Positions 16,691-25,569 of a DNA stretch of 64,000 bases are shown one piece after another. Under the pieces are notes generated by a model. That model worked only from the letters and a program-made list of their open reading frames with translations, was not told where the DNA came from and ran no database searches. The translations under genes were made by a program, and so were the position numbers. Numbering within the stretch: position 1 is the stretch's first letter; each line of letters begins with the position of its first letter. The stretch is from Methylocystis heyeri (GTDB taxonomy: Bacteria; Pseudomonadota; Alphaproteobacteria; Rhizobiales; Beijerinckiaceae), in the NCBI RefSeq assembly GCF_004802635.2, contig NZ_CP046052.1:868001-932000 (forward strand). The letters run 5' to 3'.

Positions 16691-18313
16691 TCAGCTGTGC
16701 AGGCCGGGCGCCTCCTGGCCGGTGCGGGCGACATATTCGGTGTAGCCGCCGGCGTAGCGATGGACGCCTTCAGGGGTCAGCTCCAGGACGCGATTGGAGA
16801 GCGCCGCCAGAAAATGCCTGTCGTGCGAGACGAAAAGCATCGTGCCCTCATATTGGGCCAGCGCGAGGATCAGCATTTCCTTGGTCGCCATGTCGAGATG
16901 GTTGGTCGGCTCGTCGAGCACCAGCAAATTCGGCGGATCGAACAGCATTTTCGCCATGACGAGACGCGCCTTCTCGCCGCCCGACAGCACGCGACATTTC
17001 TTTTCGACGTCGTTGCCAGAAAAGCCGAAACAGCCCGCGAGCGTGCGCAGCGAGCCTTGCCCAGCCTGGGGAAAAGCGTCTTCGAGCGCCTGGAACACCG
17101 TGCGGTCGCCGTCGAGCAACTCCATCGCATGCTGGGCGAAATAGCCCATCTTCACGCTCGCGCCGATCGTGACCGCGCCCTCGTCCGGCGCGCTGGCGCC
17201 CGCCGCGAGTTTGAGCAGGGTGGATTTGCCGGCGCCGTTGACGCCCATGACGCACCAGCGCTCCTTGCGCCGGACGGCGAAGTCGAAATCCTCGTAGATC
17301 ACCCTGTCGCCGTAGCGCTTGGCCACGTTTTTCAGCGTGATCACGTCGTCGCCGGAGCGCGGCGCCGGCGGAAAATCGAACAGAACGGTCTGGCGCCGCC
17401 GCGGCGGTTCCACGCGGTCGATCTTTTCGAGTTTCTTGACCCGGCTCTGCACCTGCGCCGCATGGGAGGCGCGGGCCTTGAACCGTTCGATGAATTTGAT
17501 CTCCTTGGCCAGCATCGCCTGCTGGCGTTCGAACTGGGCCTGCTGCTGCTTCTCGTTGAGTTCGCGCTGCTGGGCGTAGAACTCGTAATCGCCGGAATAG
17601 GTCGTGAGCGAGCCGCCGTCGATCTCGATGATCTTGTCGACGACCCGGTTCATGAACTCGCGGTCGTGCGAGGTCATGAGCAGCGCACCGTCATAGCCCT
17701 TGAGGAACTGCTCGAGCCAGATCAGGCTTTCGAGGTCGAGATGGTTGCTGGGCTCGTCGAGCAGCATGGCGTCGGGGCGCATCAGCAGGATGCGGGCCAG
17801 GGCGACGCGCATCTTCCAGCCGCCCGAGAGCTTGCCCACGTCGCCGTCCATCATCTCCTGGGCGAAGTTGAGGCCGGCGAGGACCTCCCGCGCGCGGCCT
17901 TCGAGCGCATATCCGTCGAGTTCCTCGAAACGGGCCTGGACCTCGCCATAGCGCTCGATGATGGAGTCCATTTCGTCGAGGCGGTCCGGGTCCGACATCG
18001 CGGCTTCGAGGTCCCGCAACTCGGCTGCAATGGCGCTGACCGGTCCGGCGCCGTTCATCACTTCGGCGACCGCGCTGCGCCCGGACATTTCTCCGACGTC
18101 CTGATCGAAATAGCCGATGGTCACGCCCCGGTCGATCGCCACCTGACCCTCGTCAGGCGCGTCCTGGCCCGTGATCATGCGGAACAGGCTGGATTTTCCG
18201 GCGCCGTTGGGGCCGACGAGGCCGATTTTCTCGCCCTTTAGGAGAGAGGCCGACGCCTCGATGAAGAGGAGGCGCTCGCCGCTCTGCTTGCTGATGTTTT
18301 CAAGACGGATCAT
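16691..18313 (-). CDS. ABC-F family ATPase, ribosome-associated type
   Basis: A 540-residue soluble protein with two ABC ATPase domains and no membrane span, as in the ABC-F translation factors (YbiT/Uup/EttA group). Walker A motifs GPNGAGKSS (near residue 34) and GVNGAGKST (near 360), signatures LSGGWKMRVALARI and LSGGEKARLVMAKM, and Walker B boxes MLLDEPSNHLDLES and LVLDEPTNHLDMAT are all intact. The linker (about 240-310) is Gln/Glu-rich and basic. ABC-F proteins act at the ribosomal E site on stalled or initiating ribosomes. The exact subgroup is not certain; the length and linker best fit YbiT-like proteins. Confidence 0.9.
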   Translation of the reverse strand: MIRLENISKQSGERLLFIEASASLLKGEKIGLVGPNGAGKSSLFRMITGQDAPDEGQVAIDRGVTIGYFDQDVGEMSGRSAVAEVMNGAGPVSAIAAELRDLEAAMSDPDRLDEMDSIIERYGEVQARFEELDGYALEGRAREVLAGLNFAQEMMDGDVGKLSGGWKMRVALARILLMRPDAMLLDEPSNHLDLESLIWLEQFLKGYDGALLMTSHDREFMNRVVDKIIEIDGGSLTTYSGDYEFYAQQRELNEKQQQAQFERQQAMLAKEIKFIERFKARASHAAQVQSRVKKLEKIDRVEPPRRRQTVLFDFPPAPRSGDDVITLKNVAKRYGDRVIYEDFDFAVRRKERWCVMGVNGAGKSTLLKLAAGASAPDEGAVTIGASVKMGYFAQHAMELLDGDRTVFQALEDAFPQAGQGSLRTLAGCFGFSGNDVEKKCRVLSGGEKARLVMAKMLFDPPNLLVLDEPTNHLDMATKEMLILALAQYEGTMLFVSHDRHFLAALSNRVLELTPEGVHRYAGGYTEYVARTGQEAPGLHS

Positions 18314-18516
18314 GGGGACCGGATGCTGTGGGATTCGCCGCCCTTATGCCACGGGACCGGTCCGGCGCGAGAGATAATTGAGGCTTGGGGGGAGATTCTT
18401 CTGGGGAAGCGCGACGCTCTTTCCAGGCATGTTGCGCGTCTAGGTAACAGCAGCGCCTACATTCAGGCCTGAAGCCGGGTCCGGTCCGCCTCTTGCGGCC
18501 GGGCCCGGCTGATTGC

Positions 18517-21500
18517 TCACGCCTCGACGAGATGGGCGGCTTCCTTCCCGTGGGCGTTTGTCGCATGGCCCGTATGCTTGGCGGCGAGCGCGAGATAGAC
18601 CGCAGGCAGGACGAACAGGGTGAAGGCCGTTCCCAGCGACAGGCCGGAGGCGATCACGAGCCCGATGTTGAAGCGCGAAGCTGCGCCTGCGCCCGTCGCC
18701 ATCAGCAGAGGCAGCACGCCCAGCACCATGGCCGCGGTCGTCATCAGAATCGGGCGCAGCCGGATCGAGGCCGCTTCCATGATCGCTTCCCGGCGCCCCA
18801 TGCCGGAAAGCTGAAGCTCGTTTGCGAATTCGACGATGAGAATGCCGTGTTTGCTGATGAGCCCCATGAGGGTCACGAGGCCGACCTGGGTGTAGATGTT
18901 GATGCTGGCGCCGCCGAAACCGAGCATGATGAAGACGAGCGCGCCGGCGATCGACATCGGAACCGAGACCAGGATGATCAGCGGATCGCGATAGCTCTCG
19001 AACTGCGCCGCGAGCGCAAGGAAGATGATGATCAGCGCGAAACCGAAAGTGGTGGCGAAGCCGGTCGATTCCTGCACGAACTGGCGCGAAGGCCCGCCGT
19101 AGTCGATCGTGTATCCGGGCGGCAGCGTGCGGCTGGCGATCTGCCTCAGCGTTTCGAGCGCTTCCCCGACGATGATGCCCGGCGCGGCTACGCCCGAGAT
19201 GGTGACGGAGTTGGCCTGCTGGAAATGATTGAGCGATTCCGGCTCCGTGGTCGAGCGCAGCTTGCCGATGGTGGAGAGCGGCACCGAGGAGCCGTCGCCG
19301 GTCTTGATGTAATAGTTCAGGATCTGGTCGGCGTTGAGCCGGAAGCGCTGCGCCACCTGGGGCACCACTTTGTAGGAGCGGCCGTCGAGATCGAAATATT
19401 GCGTATAGCCGCCGCTCAGCGCCATGGTCAGGGCGCCGCCGAAGTCGTTCATCCTCAGACCGAGCTGGGCGGCCTTCTCGCGGTCGATGTCGAGCGTCTC
19501 CTGGGGCTGGTCGATTTTGAGATCGGTATCGAGGAACATGAACTTGCCGGACGCCATCGCCTGGGCGAGCAGATCGCGCGAGACGTCGTTCATCTTGTCG
19601 AAGGAGTCCGAGCTCTGGACGACGAACTGGATGGGAAGCCCCATCGCTCCAGGCAGCGGCGGTTGCTGGAAGGCGACGATGCGCAGGCCCGGGATTTCGG
19701 CCAGCTCGCCCTGGATGATGTGCTGAAGTTCCTCCGCGCCGGTCTTGCGCTTGTCCGCCGGCTTGAGAACCATTCCCGAAAGATTCATGGCCGGAGAATT
19801 GATCTGGAACACGCTCGCGGTTTCGGGATGCTTGGCGATGATCCTGTATTCCTGATTCCCATAGAACAGCTTCTGCTTCAGCGTCGCATTGGGGGCAGGG
19901 GTCGACTGCGTCAGAACGAGGCCCTGGTCTTCGTTGGGCGCGAGCTCGCTCTTCGAGCTGGAGTAAAGCCAATAGGTGCTGAGCAGCACGAGCGCGCCGA
20001 AGGTGAGCGACACAGACATATTGCGCAGCGAGGCGTCGAGGAGCCGCCGATAGCGTTCGCGCACCCGGTCCATCGTCGCGTCGATGGCTTCGACGATCCG
20101 GGTCTCCAGCGTATGCACGCCGGGTTGGGGCGCCCTGAGGATCATCGAGCAGCTCACCGGCGACAGCGTCAGGGCGACGATGGCGGAAACCGTGACCGCC
20201 CCCGCCAGCGTAAAGGCGAATTCGACGAACAACGCCCCGGTGAGGCCGCTCTGGAAGCCGATCGGAACATAGACCGCGATCAGCACGATCGTCATGGCGA
20301 TGATCGGGCCGGTGAGTTCGCGCGCCGATTTCAGCGCCGCCTCGAAGGGCGTGAGGCCTTCGGCGAGATGGCGGTTGACGTTTTCGACGACGATGATGGC
20401 GTCGTCCACCACGAGGCCGATCGCGAGCACGAGCGCGAGCAGCGTGAGCAGATTGATCGAGAAGCCCAGGGCGAGCAGTATGGTGAAGGTCCCGATCAGC
20501 GAAAGCGGAATCGCCACGACTGGAATCAGCACGGACCGCCATGATCCGAGGAAGAGGAAAACCACCGCGGTCACGATCAGGACCGCCTCGATGAGCGTAT
20601 GAATCACCTCGTCGATGGCGCTGTTCACGAAGTCGGTCGAGTCGTAGACGATCTCGCTCGAGAGCCCCTCGGGCAGAGCCTTGGCGATCTCCGGATAGAC
20701 CTCCTTCACGGCTTTGATGACGTCGAGGAGATTGGCGGTCGGCGCGATCTGGATTCCGATGTAGACCGCCTGCTTGCCGTTGAAGGCCACGGAGGAATCG
20801 TAATCGTCCGATCCCAGGGTCACATTGGCCACGTCTTTGAGTTTGACATTCGCGCCATTGACCTGCTTGACCACCAGATTGCGGAATTCTTCCAGCGAAT
20901 GCAGCGAAGTCGATGCGGACAGATTGACCTGAACCATCTCTCCCTTGGTGGCGCCGAGGCCGGCGATATAGTCGTTGCCGGAGAGCGCTGCGGATATCTC
21001 GGCGGCGGTCAGGCCGTAGGCGGCGAGCTTTTCGGGGTCCAGCCACGCGCGCAGCGCGAAAGTCTTGCCGCCGATGAGCTCGGCGGTCTGCACGCCGGGG
21101 ACGGCCTGCAGGCGCGGCTGCACCACGCGGATCAGATAATCGGTGACCTGGCTCGGCGACAGGATATCGCTGTTGAAGCCGATATACATGGCGTCCGTCG
21201 TCTGTCCGATCTTGACGGTGATGACGGGGCGCTGGACGCCTGACGGCAGCTGGTTGAGAACCGAGTCGATCTTGGTGCTGATTTGTGTCAGCGCCTTGCC
21301 CGAGTCGAAGTTGAGCCGCAGATTTGCGGTGATGGTGCTCGTGCCGATCTGGCTCGTGGAGGTCATGTAATCGATGCCGTCGGCCTGAGCGATGACGTTC
21401 TCGAGCGGGGTCGTGACGAAGCCCGCCACCGTTGCAGGGTCGGCGCCGAAATATTGCGTCGTGATGGTGACGACGGCGTTCTGTGTGCGCGGATATTGCA

Positions 21501-21603
21501 GCACCGGCAGAACGGACAGCGAGCGCAGCCCGAGCACCAGAATAAGCAGGCTGACCACGGTGGCGAGGACGGGGCGGCGAACGAAAATGTCAGTGAAGGA
21601 CAT
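18517..21603 (-). CDS. RND efflux pump inner-membrane subunit (HAE-1 type)
   Basis: A 1028-residue RND transporter. It has the N-terminal MSFTDIFVRRPVLATVVSLL start, two large periplasmic loops, and twelve membrane spans. The proton-relay aspartates lie in span 4 (GLVVDDAIIVVEN near residue 405). Late motifs GLISKHGILIVEFANE and SIRLRPILMTTAAMVLGVLPL are typical of the MdtB/MdtC/AcrB branch. It should expel hydrophobic or amphiphilic compounds. It is third in a minus-strand operon: outer-membrane factor, adaptor (11-base overlap), then this gene 14 bases after the adaptor, all presumably under the divergent TetR regulator. Confidence 0.96.
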   Translation of the reverse strand: MSFTDIFVRRPVLATVVSLLILVLGLRSLSVLPVLQYPRTQNAVVTITTQYFGADPATVAGFVTTPLENVIAQADGIDYMTSTSQIGTSTITANLRLNFDSGKALTQISTKIDSVLNQLPSGVQRPVITVKIGQTTDAMYIGFNSDILSPSQVTDYLIRVVQPRLQAVPGVQTAELIGGKTFALRAWLDPEKLAAYGLTAAEISAALSGNDYIAGLGATKGEMVQVNLSASTSLHSLEEFRNLVVKQVNGANVKLKDVANVTLGSDDYDSSVAFNGKQAVYIGIQIAPTANLLDVIKAVKEVYPEIAKALPEGLSSEIVYDSTDFVNSAIDEVIHTLIEAVLIVTAVVFLFLGSWRSVLIPVVAIPLSLIGTFTILLALGFSINLLTLLALVLAIGLVVDDAIIVVENVNRHLAEGLTPFEAALKSARELTGPIIAMTIVLIAVYVPIGFQSGLTGALFVEFAFTLAGAVTVSAIVALTLSPVSCSMILRAPQPGVHTLETRIVEAIDATMDRVRERYRRLLDASLRNMSVSLTFGALVLLSTYWLYSSSKSELAPNEDQGLVLTQSTPAPNATLKQKLFYGNQEYRIIAKHPETASVFQINSPAMNLSGMVLKPADKRKTGAEELQHIIQGELAEIPGLRIVAFQQPPLPGAMGLPIQFVVQSSDSFDKMNDVSRDLLAQAMASGKFMFLDTDLKIDQPQETLDIDREKAAQLGLRMNDFGGALTMALSGGYTQYFDLDGRSYKVVPQVAQRFRLNADQILNYYIKTGDGSSVPLSTIGKLRSTTEPESLNHFQQANSVTISGVAAPGIIVGEALETLRQIASRTLPPGYTIDYGGPSRQFVQESTGFATTFGFALIIIFLALAAQFESYRDPLIILVSVPMSIAGALVFIMLGFGGASINIYTQVGLVTLMGLISKHGILIVEFANELQLSGMGRREAIMEAASIRLRPILMTTAAMVLGVLPLLMATGAGAASRFNIGLVIASGLSLGTAFTLFVLPAVYLALAAKHTGHATNAHGKEAAHLVEA

Positions 21604-21617
21604 GGTTTGCTCTTCCC

Positions 21618-22787
21618 TTATTGATCCACGGGCCTGGGGGCGGGTTCGACGGGAGGCTGCGGGGCGTCGCTGATCTTGAGAGGCACGCCGTTGCGCAGCT
21701 TCACCTGGCCTGCGGTGACGACGACGTCGCCGGCTTTCAGTCCCTTTTGCACGGCGACTTCGTCGCCCCGGGTCAGGCCGAGCTGTATGAAAGTCTGCCG
21801 GGCGACGAGACCGGCGCCCTCCTTGGCGTCGGCCGGCTTTTGCGCAAGGAACACCGAGGCGCCATAGGGGGCGTGGACAATCGCCGTCTGCGGCACGGTG
21901 ACGAGCAGCTCGGGTTTGCCGACGGCGATCGTGACCGCGGCGAACATGCCCGGCCTCAGCTTGCGGTCGGGATTGGCGAAGGCGGCGCGAACCTGGACGT
22001 TCCGGCTCGCCTGATCGACCTTGGAGTTGATCGCGGTGATCTTGCCGACGAAGCTCTGGTCGGGGAAGGCGTCCACGGCGGCGGTGACGCTCTGCCCGAC
22101 GCTGAGCCCGTTGAGATTCTGCTGGGGCAGGACGAAGTCGAGATAAAGCGTATCCAGCGACTGAAGCGTCACGACCACCGTGCCCGCGCTCAGATATTGG
22201 CCGAGGTCCGCCGAGCGGATGCCGAGCCGACCGGCGAAGGGCGCGCGCAGGGTTTTTTGCGCGATCACGGCCTCCTGCTGCGCGACTTCGGCCCTGGCGC
22301 TCTTGAGATTGGCGGAATCGGAGTCGACGGTCGCCTGCGCGACGGCCTTCAGCTTCAACTGCGCCTGATCGCGACGCAGGTTGATTTCATTGAGCTCCGC
22401 CGTCGCCTTGAGCGACTCGAGGCGCGATTTGTCGGTGTCCTTCCTCAGCTCCAGAAGAACCTGTCCCTCCGCGACGTCCTCGCCGGATTGAAACAGGATC
22501 TTTTCGACGACGCCCGAGGCTTCGAGCGCGAGGTCGGCGCCGCTTACGGCCCGAAAAGTGCCGATCGCCTGAAGCGTCGGGGTCCATTCCGAAACCTTGG
22601 CGGTCGTGACCGAGACGGTCTGCGGCGGGTTGGCCATGGAGGCGAGGAACCGCCCGATCATGATCGAACGGAAGGCGTTGAAGCCGTAGAGGCCGCCGAA
22701 CACTACGCCGACGCTCGCCAGCATGATCAGCATGGGCTTTTGCGGAAGTTTGAAACGGCCCTTCGAAATCGTCGTCTTATTGTGCAT
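21618..22787 (-). CDS. RND efflux periplasmic adaptor subunit
   Basis: A 389-residue membrane-fusion protein. It has an N-terminal anchor (about residues 17-38), a lipoyl-like beta half (ASGVVEKILFQSGEDVAEGQ), a helical hairpin (about 110-180), the second lipoyl half (TLRAPFAGRLGIRSADLGQY), then the beta-barrel and membrane-proximal domains (TVPQTAIVHAPYGASVFL). It links the RND pump at 18517 to the outer-membrane factor at 22777. Its start overlaps the end of the upstream gene by 11 bases. The C-terminus is Pro-rich. Confidence 0.95.
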   Translation of the reverse strand: MHNKTTISKGRFKLPQKPMLIMLASVGVVFGGLYGFNAFRSIMIGRFLASMANPPQTVSVTTAKVSEWTPTLQAIGTFRAVSGADLALEASGVVEKILFQSGEDVAEGQVLLELRKDTDKSRLESLKATAELNEINLRRDQAQLKLKAVAQATVDSDSANLKSARAEVAQQEAVIAQKTLRAPFAGRLGIRSADLGQYLSAGTVVVTLQSLDTLYLDFVLPQQNLNGLSVGQSVTAAVDAFPDQSFVGKITAINSKVDQASRNVQVRAAFANPDRKLRPGMFAAVTIAVGKPELLVTVPQTAIVHAPYGASVFLAQKPADAKEGAGLVARQTFIQLGLTRGDEVAVQKGLKAGDVVVTAGQVKLRNGVPLKISDAPQPPVEPAPRPVDQ

Positions 22788-24465
22788 GGGCTGATTCCTC
22801 CGCCTGCGCGCGTATTCCGGCGGCGATAGGCGACATGGAGATGAGGTCGTTGGGCTTGGGCAGAGAGGCCGGGGTTTCGTCGTCGCGATTCCACCAGCCG
22901 CCGCCGAGGGACTGCATCAGCGCTACCGTGTCGGAATAACGGGCCGCCTGCGCCTTCACGCGGTTGAGGCGGGCGTTGAGCAGACTTTGCTCCGCATTGA
23001 TGACGGTCGGGTAGGTGGTCGAACCGGCGCGATACTGGATCTGCGCGATCTGGAAGCTTTCGGCCGCCGCTTTTTCGGCCGTCGCCTGGGCGCGTAGCGT
23101 GGCGGCGTCATGCTTGATGGCCACGAGCGCGTCGCCGACGTTCTGGAACGCTGAGAGAACCGTGGACTGATACTGGGCTTTCGCCTGCTCGAAGGCGGCG
23201 ACATTGGCCTCGCGCTTGTGATAGAGGCCACCGCCATCGAAGGCCTGCCCGGCGACGGAAGCTCCGAGGCTGTAAGCCATGGTTTGGGGCCCAAAGAGCT
23301 GCCCGAGCGTCAGGGCCTGGCTGCCGCCCGAGGCGGAAAGCGTCAGCTGCGGCAGCATATTCGCGGTGGCGACGCCGATATTGGCGCTCGCCCGCCACAG
23401 CTGGCTCTCCGCGGCCACGATGTCGGGACGCTGGCGCACCAGATTCGACGGCAGGCTGAGCGGCAACTCGCCGGGAAGGCGCAATTTTTCGAGTTCGACG
23501 GCCTCGCCCTTATCGCCGTTGGGGAAGCGGCCGAGATAGGCCATGAGCTGGTTGCGCGTTTGCGCGCGCGCCTTTTCCAGCGGCGGCAGCGTCGCCTCAG
23601 CCTGGGCCAGCAGAGTGCGCTCGGAATCGACGTCGGCGAGGCTGACGGCGCCGAGTTCGAACCGTTTCTGCAAAATGTCGAGCTGAGCGCGGTAATCCGA
23701 GACCAGCCCTTTGGTGGCCTTGATCTGCTCGGCGTAGGACGCGTCGGAGATGGCGGCCGAAACCACATTGGCCGTGAGGGAGAGCCAGGCCGCCTCGAGC
23801 TGCTGGCGCTGATATTCCACCGAGGCTGCGTCGCCCTCGACGGTGCGCGCCGTCTTGCCGAAAACATCGGGCGTATAGGACACCGCAACATTCGAGTTGA
23901 ACAGCGTATAGAGCGTCGAGAAGCCCGAGGAGCTCGACGTGGACGAGGAGCCGTATTGCGCCGGCGAGAGCTGCTGGCGGGTGACGGAGTTGGTCGCTAT
24001 CGCCGAGGGCAGGAAGGAGGCGGCGTCCGACTCCAGCGTCTCGCGCGCCTGGCGCAAGGCCGCCTCGGCCGAAGCGATGCTGGGGTGATTGCGCACGGCC
24101 TCTTCGACGAGGGCCGAAATCTGCCTGGAGTGAAACAGCTTCCACCATTCGCCGGGAACGTCCCGGCCCGATTCGATCTTCTGGCCCGCTCCGCCCGGGG
24201 CTGAAGACGCCGGAATGTTCTTCGTCGCAGTGCGGGTGTAGCCGGCGTCCGCCGGCGAGGGAGGCTCGATGAAATCGGGCCCGACCGCGCATCCCTCGAG
24301 GGAAGCGGCGACGGCGCCCGCCAGAACGATCTCGACCAGACGCCTCGACCGCGCAGAGCCGGTCTTCGGCGGCAGGCCGATTCGGCTCGCTCGCCTTCGG
24401 CCCGAGCGGGCGCGCGGCCGCAAAGCGGCGGGGCTGCATGAAAAAAAGCGCGCCATAGACTCCAT
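22777..24465 (-). CDS. RND outer-membrane factor lipoprotein, NodT family
   Basis: A 562-residue TolC-like channel. After a basic N-terminal extension (about 45 residues, Arg-rich) comes a hydrophobic segment and lipobox (ASLEGC, Cys near residue 59), then the family start AVGPDFIEPPSP. Two OEP repeats follow (around 150-350 and 360-530), with the conserved ERTLLAQAEATLPPLE and LNARLNRVKAQAARYSDTVALMQ helices. The Arg-rich extension is longer than usual; the start could instead be the ATG at 24456. First gene of the RND operon; a candidate operator abuts its start. Confidence 0.93.
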   Translation of the reverse strand: MESMARFFSCSPAALRPRARSGRRRASRIGLPPKTGSARSRRLVEIVLAGAVAASLEGCAVGPDFIEPPSPADAGYTRTATKNIPASSAPGGAGQKIESGRDVPGEWWKLFHSRQISALVEEAVRNHPSIASAEAALRQARETLESDAASFLPSAIATNSVTRQQLSPAQYGSSSTSSSSGFSTLYTLFNSNVAVSYTPDVFGKTARTVEGDAASVEYQRQQLEAAWLSLTANVVSAAISDASYAEQIKATKGLVSDYRAQLDILQKRFELGAVSLADVDSERTLLAQAEATLPPLEKARAQTRNQLMAYLGRFPNGDKGEAVELEKLRLPGELPLSLPSNLVRQRPDIVAAESQLWRASANIGVATANMLPQLTLSASGGSQALTLGQLFGPQTMAYSLGASVAGQAFDGGGLYHKREANVAAFEQAKAQYQSTVLSAFQNVGDALVAIKHDAATLRAQATAEKAAAESFQIAQIQYRAGSTTYPTVINAEQSLLNARLNRVKAQAARYSDTVALMQSLGGGWWNRDDETPASLPKPNDLISMSPIAAGIRAQAEESAHAQ

Positions 24466-24470
24466 CCGTT

Positions 24471-24492
24471 AAGTGAACCGAACGGTTTAGTT
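24471..24492. promoter_or_regulatory. Candidate TetR operator A
   Basis: A 22-bp imperfect palindrome centred on AACCG-AA-CGGTT, abutting the start of the outer-membrane factor gene. Read on the minus strand it matches operator B (24533-24554) at 18 of 22 positions by eye. Confidence 0.65.
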
Positions 24493-24532
24493 CGAGCGAA
24501 TATGCTGATGCAAAAGCGCGAAGTCAATGCTA

Positions 24533-24554
24533 AACTGAACCGTGCAGTTCAGTT
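24533..24554. promoter_or_regulatory. Candidate TetR operator B
   Basis: Perfect 8-bp half-sites AACTGAAC (24533-24540) and GTTCAGTT (24547-24554) with a 6-bp centre. It lies in the divergent region between the pump operon and the TetR gene, 62 bases from operator A. Confidence 0.7.
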
Positions 24555-24693
24555 GGACGCTATGTCAGCCGATTATGGAATGCAATCCGACCGAACAGGA
24601 CCTATAGATTACGCGAGCGTCGCCCCGCGCGGCGATGGAACGCTAAGACGCCAGACGGGGAGTGGGAAAATCGTCGATGGGACCGGGCCGAAC

Positions 24694-25347
24694 ATGAAGG
24701 AGTCGACTCTCGAGCCGGCGAACGCGCCGGAGTATTGTGGGGGACGCAAGGAGTCCCAGGTCGTCAACGCGGCGCGAGACGAGTTTCTCAGGCAGGGCTT
24801 TGCGAAAACCAGCATGGAGGCCATTGCGCGCGCCGCCAATGTGTCGAAGGCGACGCTCTATGCCTATTTCCCCAGCAAGGAAGCCCTGTTCAGCTATCTG
24901 ATCGAGAACGAGTGCGAGATGAAGCGCGCGCTGTTCACGCCTCCGTCGCTAGACGGCGGCGTCGAGGCGGCGCTGGGCGCTCTCGGCATGAAATTCGTCG
25001 CCCATTTCCTGACCAAGAACGAAACGACCTTCTTCCAGACCGTCTCGAGCGAAAGGGCGCGATTCCCCGAACTCTGCCGGCTGTTTTTCAACACCGGGCA
25101 GAAGCAGGCGGTCGATTTCGTTGCGGCTTTTCTTCAGGAGTGCAAGGAAAAGGGGGAGCTGTCGTTCGCCGACGCCCATCTCGCCGCCAACCAGTTCCTC
25201 AATCTCGTCTTGTGCGATCTGCCGGTTCGCGTCGCCCTGGGCCTCGACCTCCCGAACGAGGACGAGGCTCAGAGAGTGATGAAGGCCGGCGTTTCGACCT
25301 TCCTGAGGGCTTTTCGGCCGGCGCCCGGCCCCTCAAGGAGTCCGTAG
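24694..25347 (+). CDS. TetR/AcrR family repressor of the RND pump
   Basis: A 217-residue regulator. The N-terminal HTH (about residues 20-65) is typical: VVNAARDEFLRQGFAKTSME, AIARAANVSKATLYAYFPSK. The C-terminal ligand domain is of the AcrR/YdeS-like type with helix FFQTVSSERARFPELCRLFF. I place the start at 24694; a longer frame begins at 24502, but that stretch contains operator B and lacks conserved residues. It is divergent from the RND operon, and two related palindromes in between are likely binding sites, so it probably represses both itself and the pump. Confidence 0.9.
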   Translation: MKESTLEPANAPEYCGGRKESQVVNAARDEFLRQGFAKTSMEAIARAANVSKATLYAYFPSKEALFSYLIENECEMKRALFTPPSLDGGVEAALGALGMKFVAHFLTKNETTFFQTVSSERARFPELCRLFFNTGQKQAVDFVAAFLQECKEKGELSFADAHLAANQFLNLVLCDLPVRVALGLDLPNEDEAQRVMKAGVSTFLRAFRPAPGPSRSP

Positions 25348-25404
25348 CGCATCCCCGAGAGTCTGCCGACATGCGCCCGGCTCGCATAGAGCGCGTCGGG
25401 TTTA

Positions 25405-25504
25405 GAGCGTTTCCAGCCGAAGTGGATGCCGGTTAGGCGCGGGAAACGCGTCAAAACAAAAACTTAGAGTCTTTTCATGTTTCCGGGAAACATGAAAAGA
25501 CTTA
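25405..25504. repeat. 100-bp palindromic intergenic repeat, copy 2
   Basis: Same layout as the copies at 7380 and 54433. The right half is a perfect 17-bp inverted repeat (25468-25484 with 25486-25502, one central base). The left half pairs GCGTTTCC with GGAAACGC. It lies 57 bases after the TetR stop codon. Confidence 0.9.
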
Positions 25505-25569
25505 AGGCTTCCGCCGAACGGCTCGCGATGATGCGAACCGATCAGCCGGAGGTCGTATAACGGCGCCGA

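Noticed and set aside
16697-18241. Long plus-strand open frame (514 codons)
   Set aside because: It lies wholly antisense to the intact ABC-F gene, has no ribosome binding site, and its His/Arg/Gly-rich composition is the usual shadow of a GC-rich gene.
18493-20544. Plus-strand open frame antisense to the RND pump (683 codons)
   Set aside because: Antisense shadow of a fully conserved gene.
18440-21046. Long minus-strand open frame (868 codons)
   Set aside because: Out-of-phase reading of the RND pump gene; Arg/His-rich with no domain.
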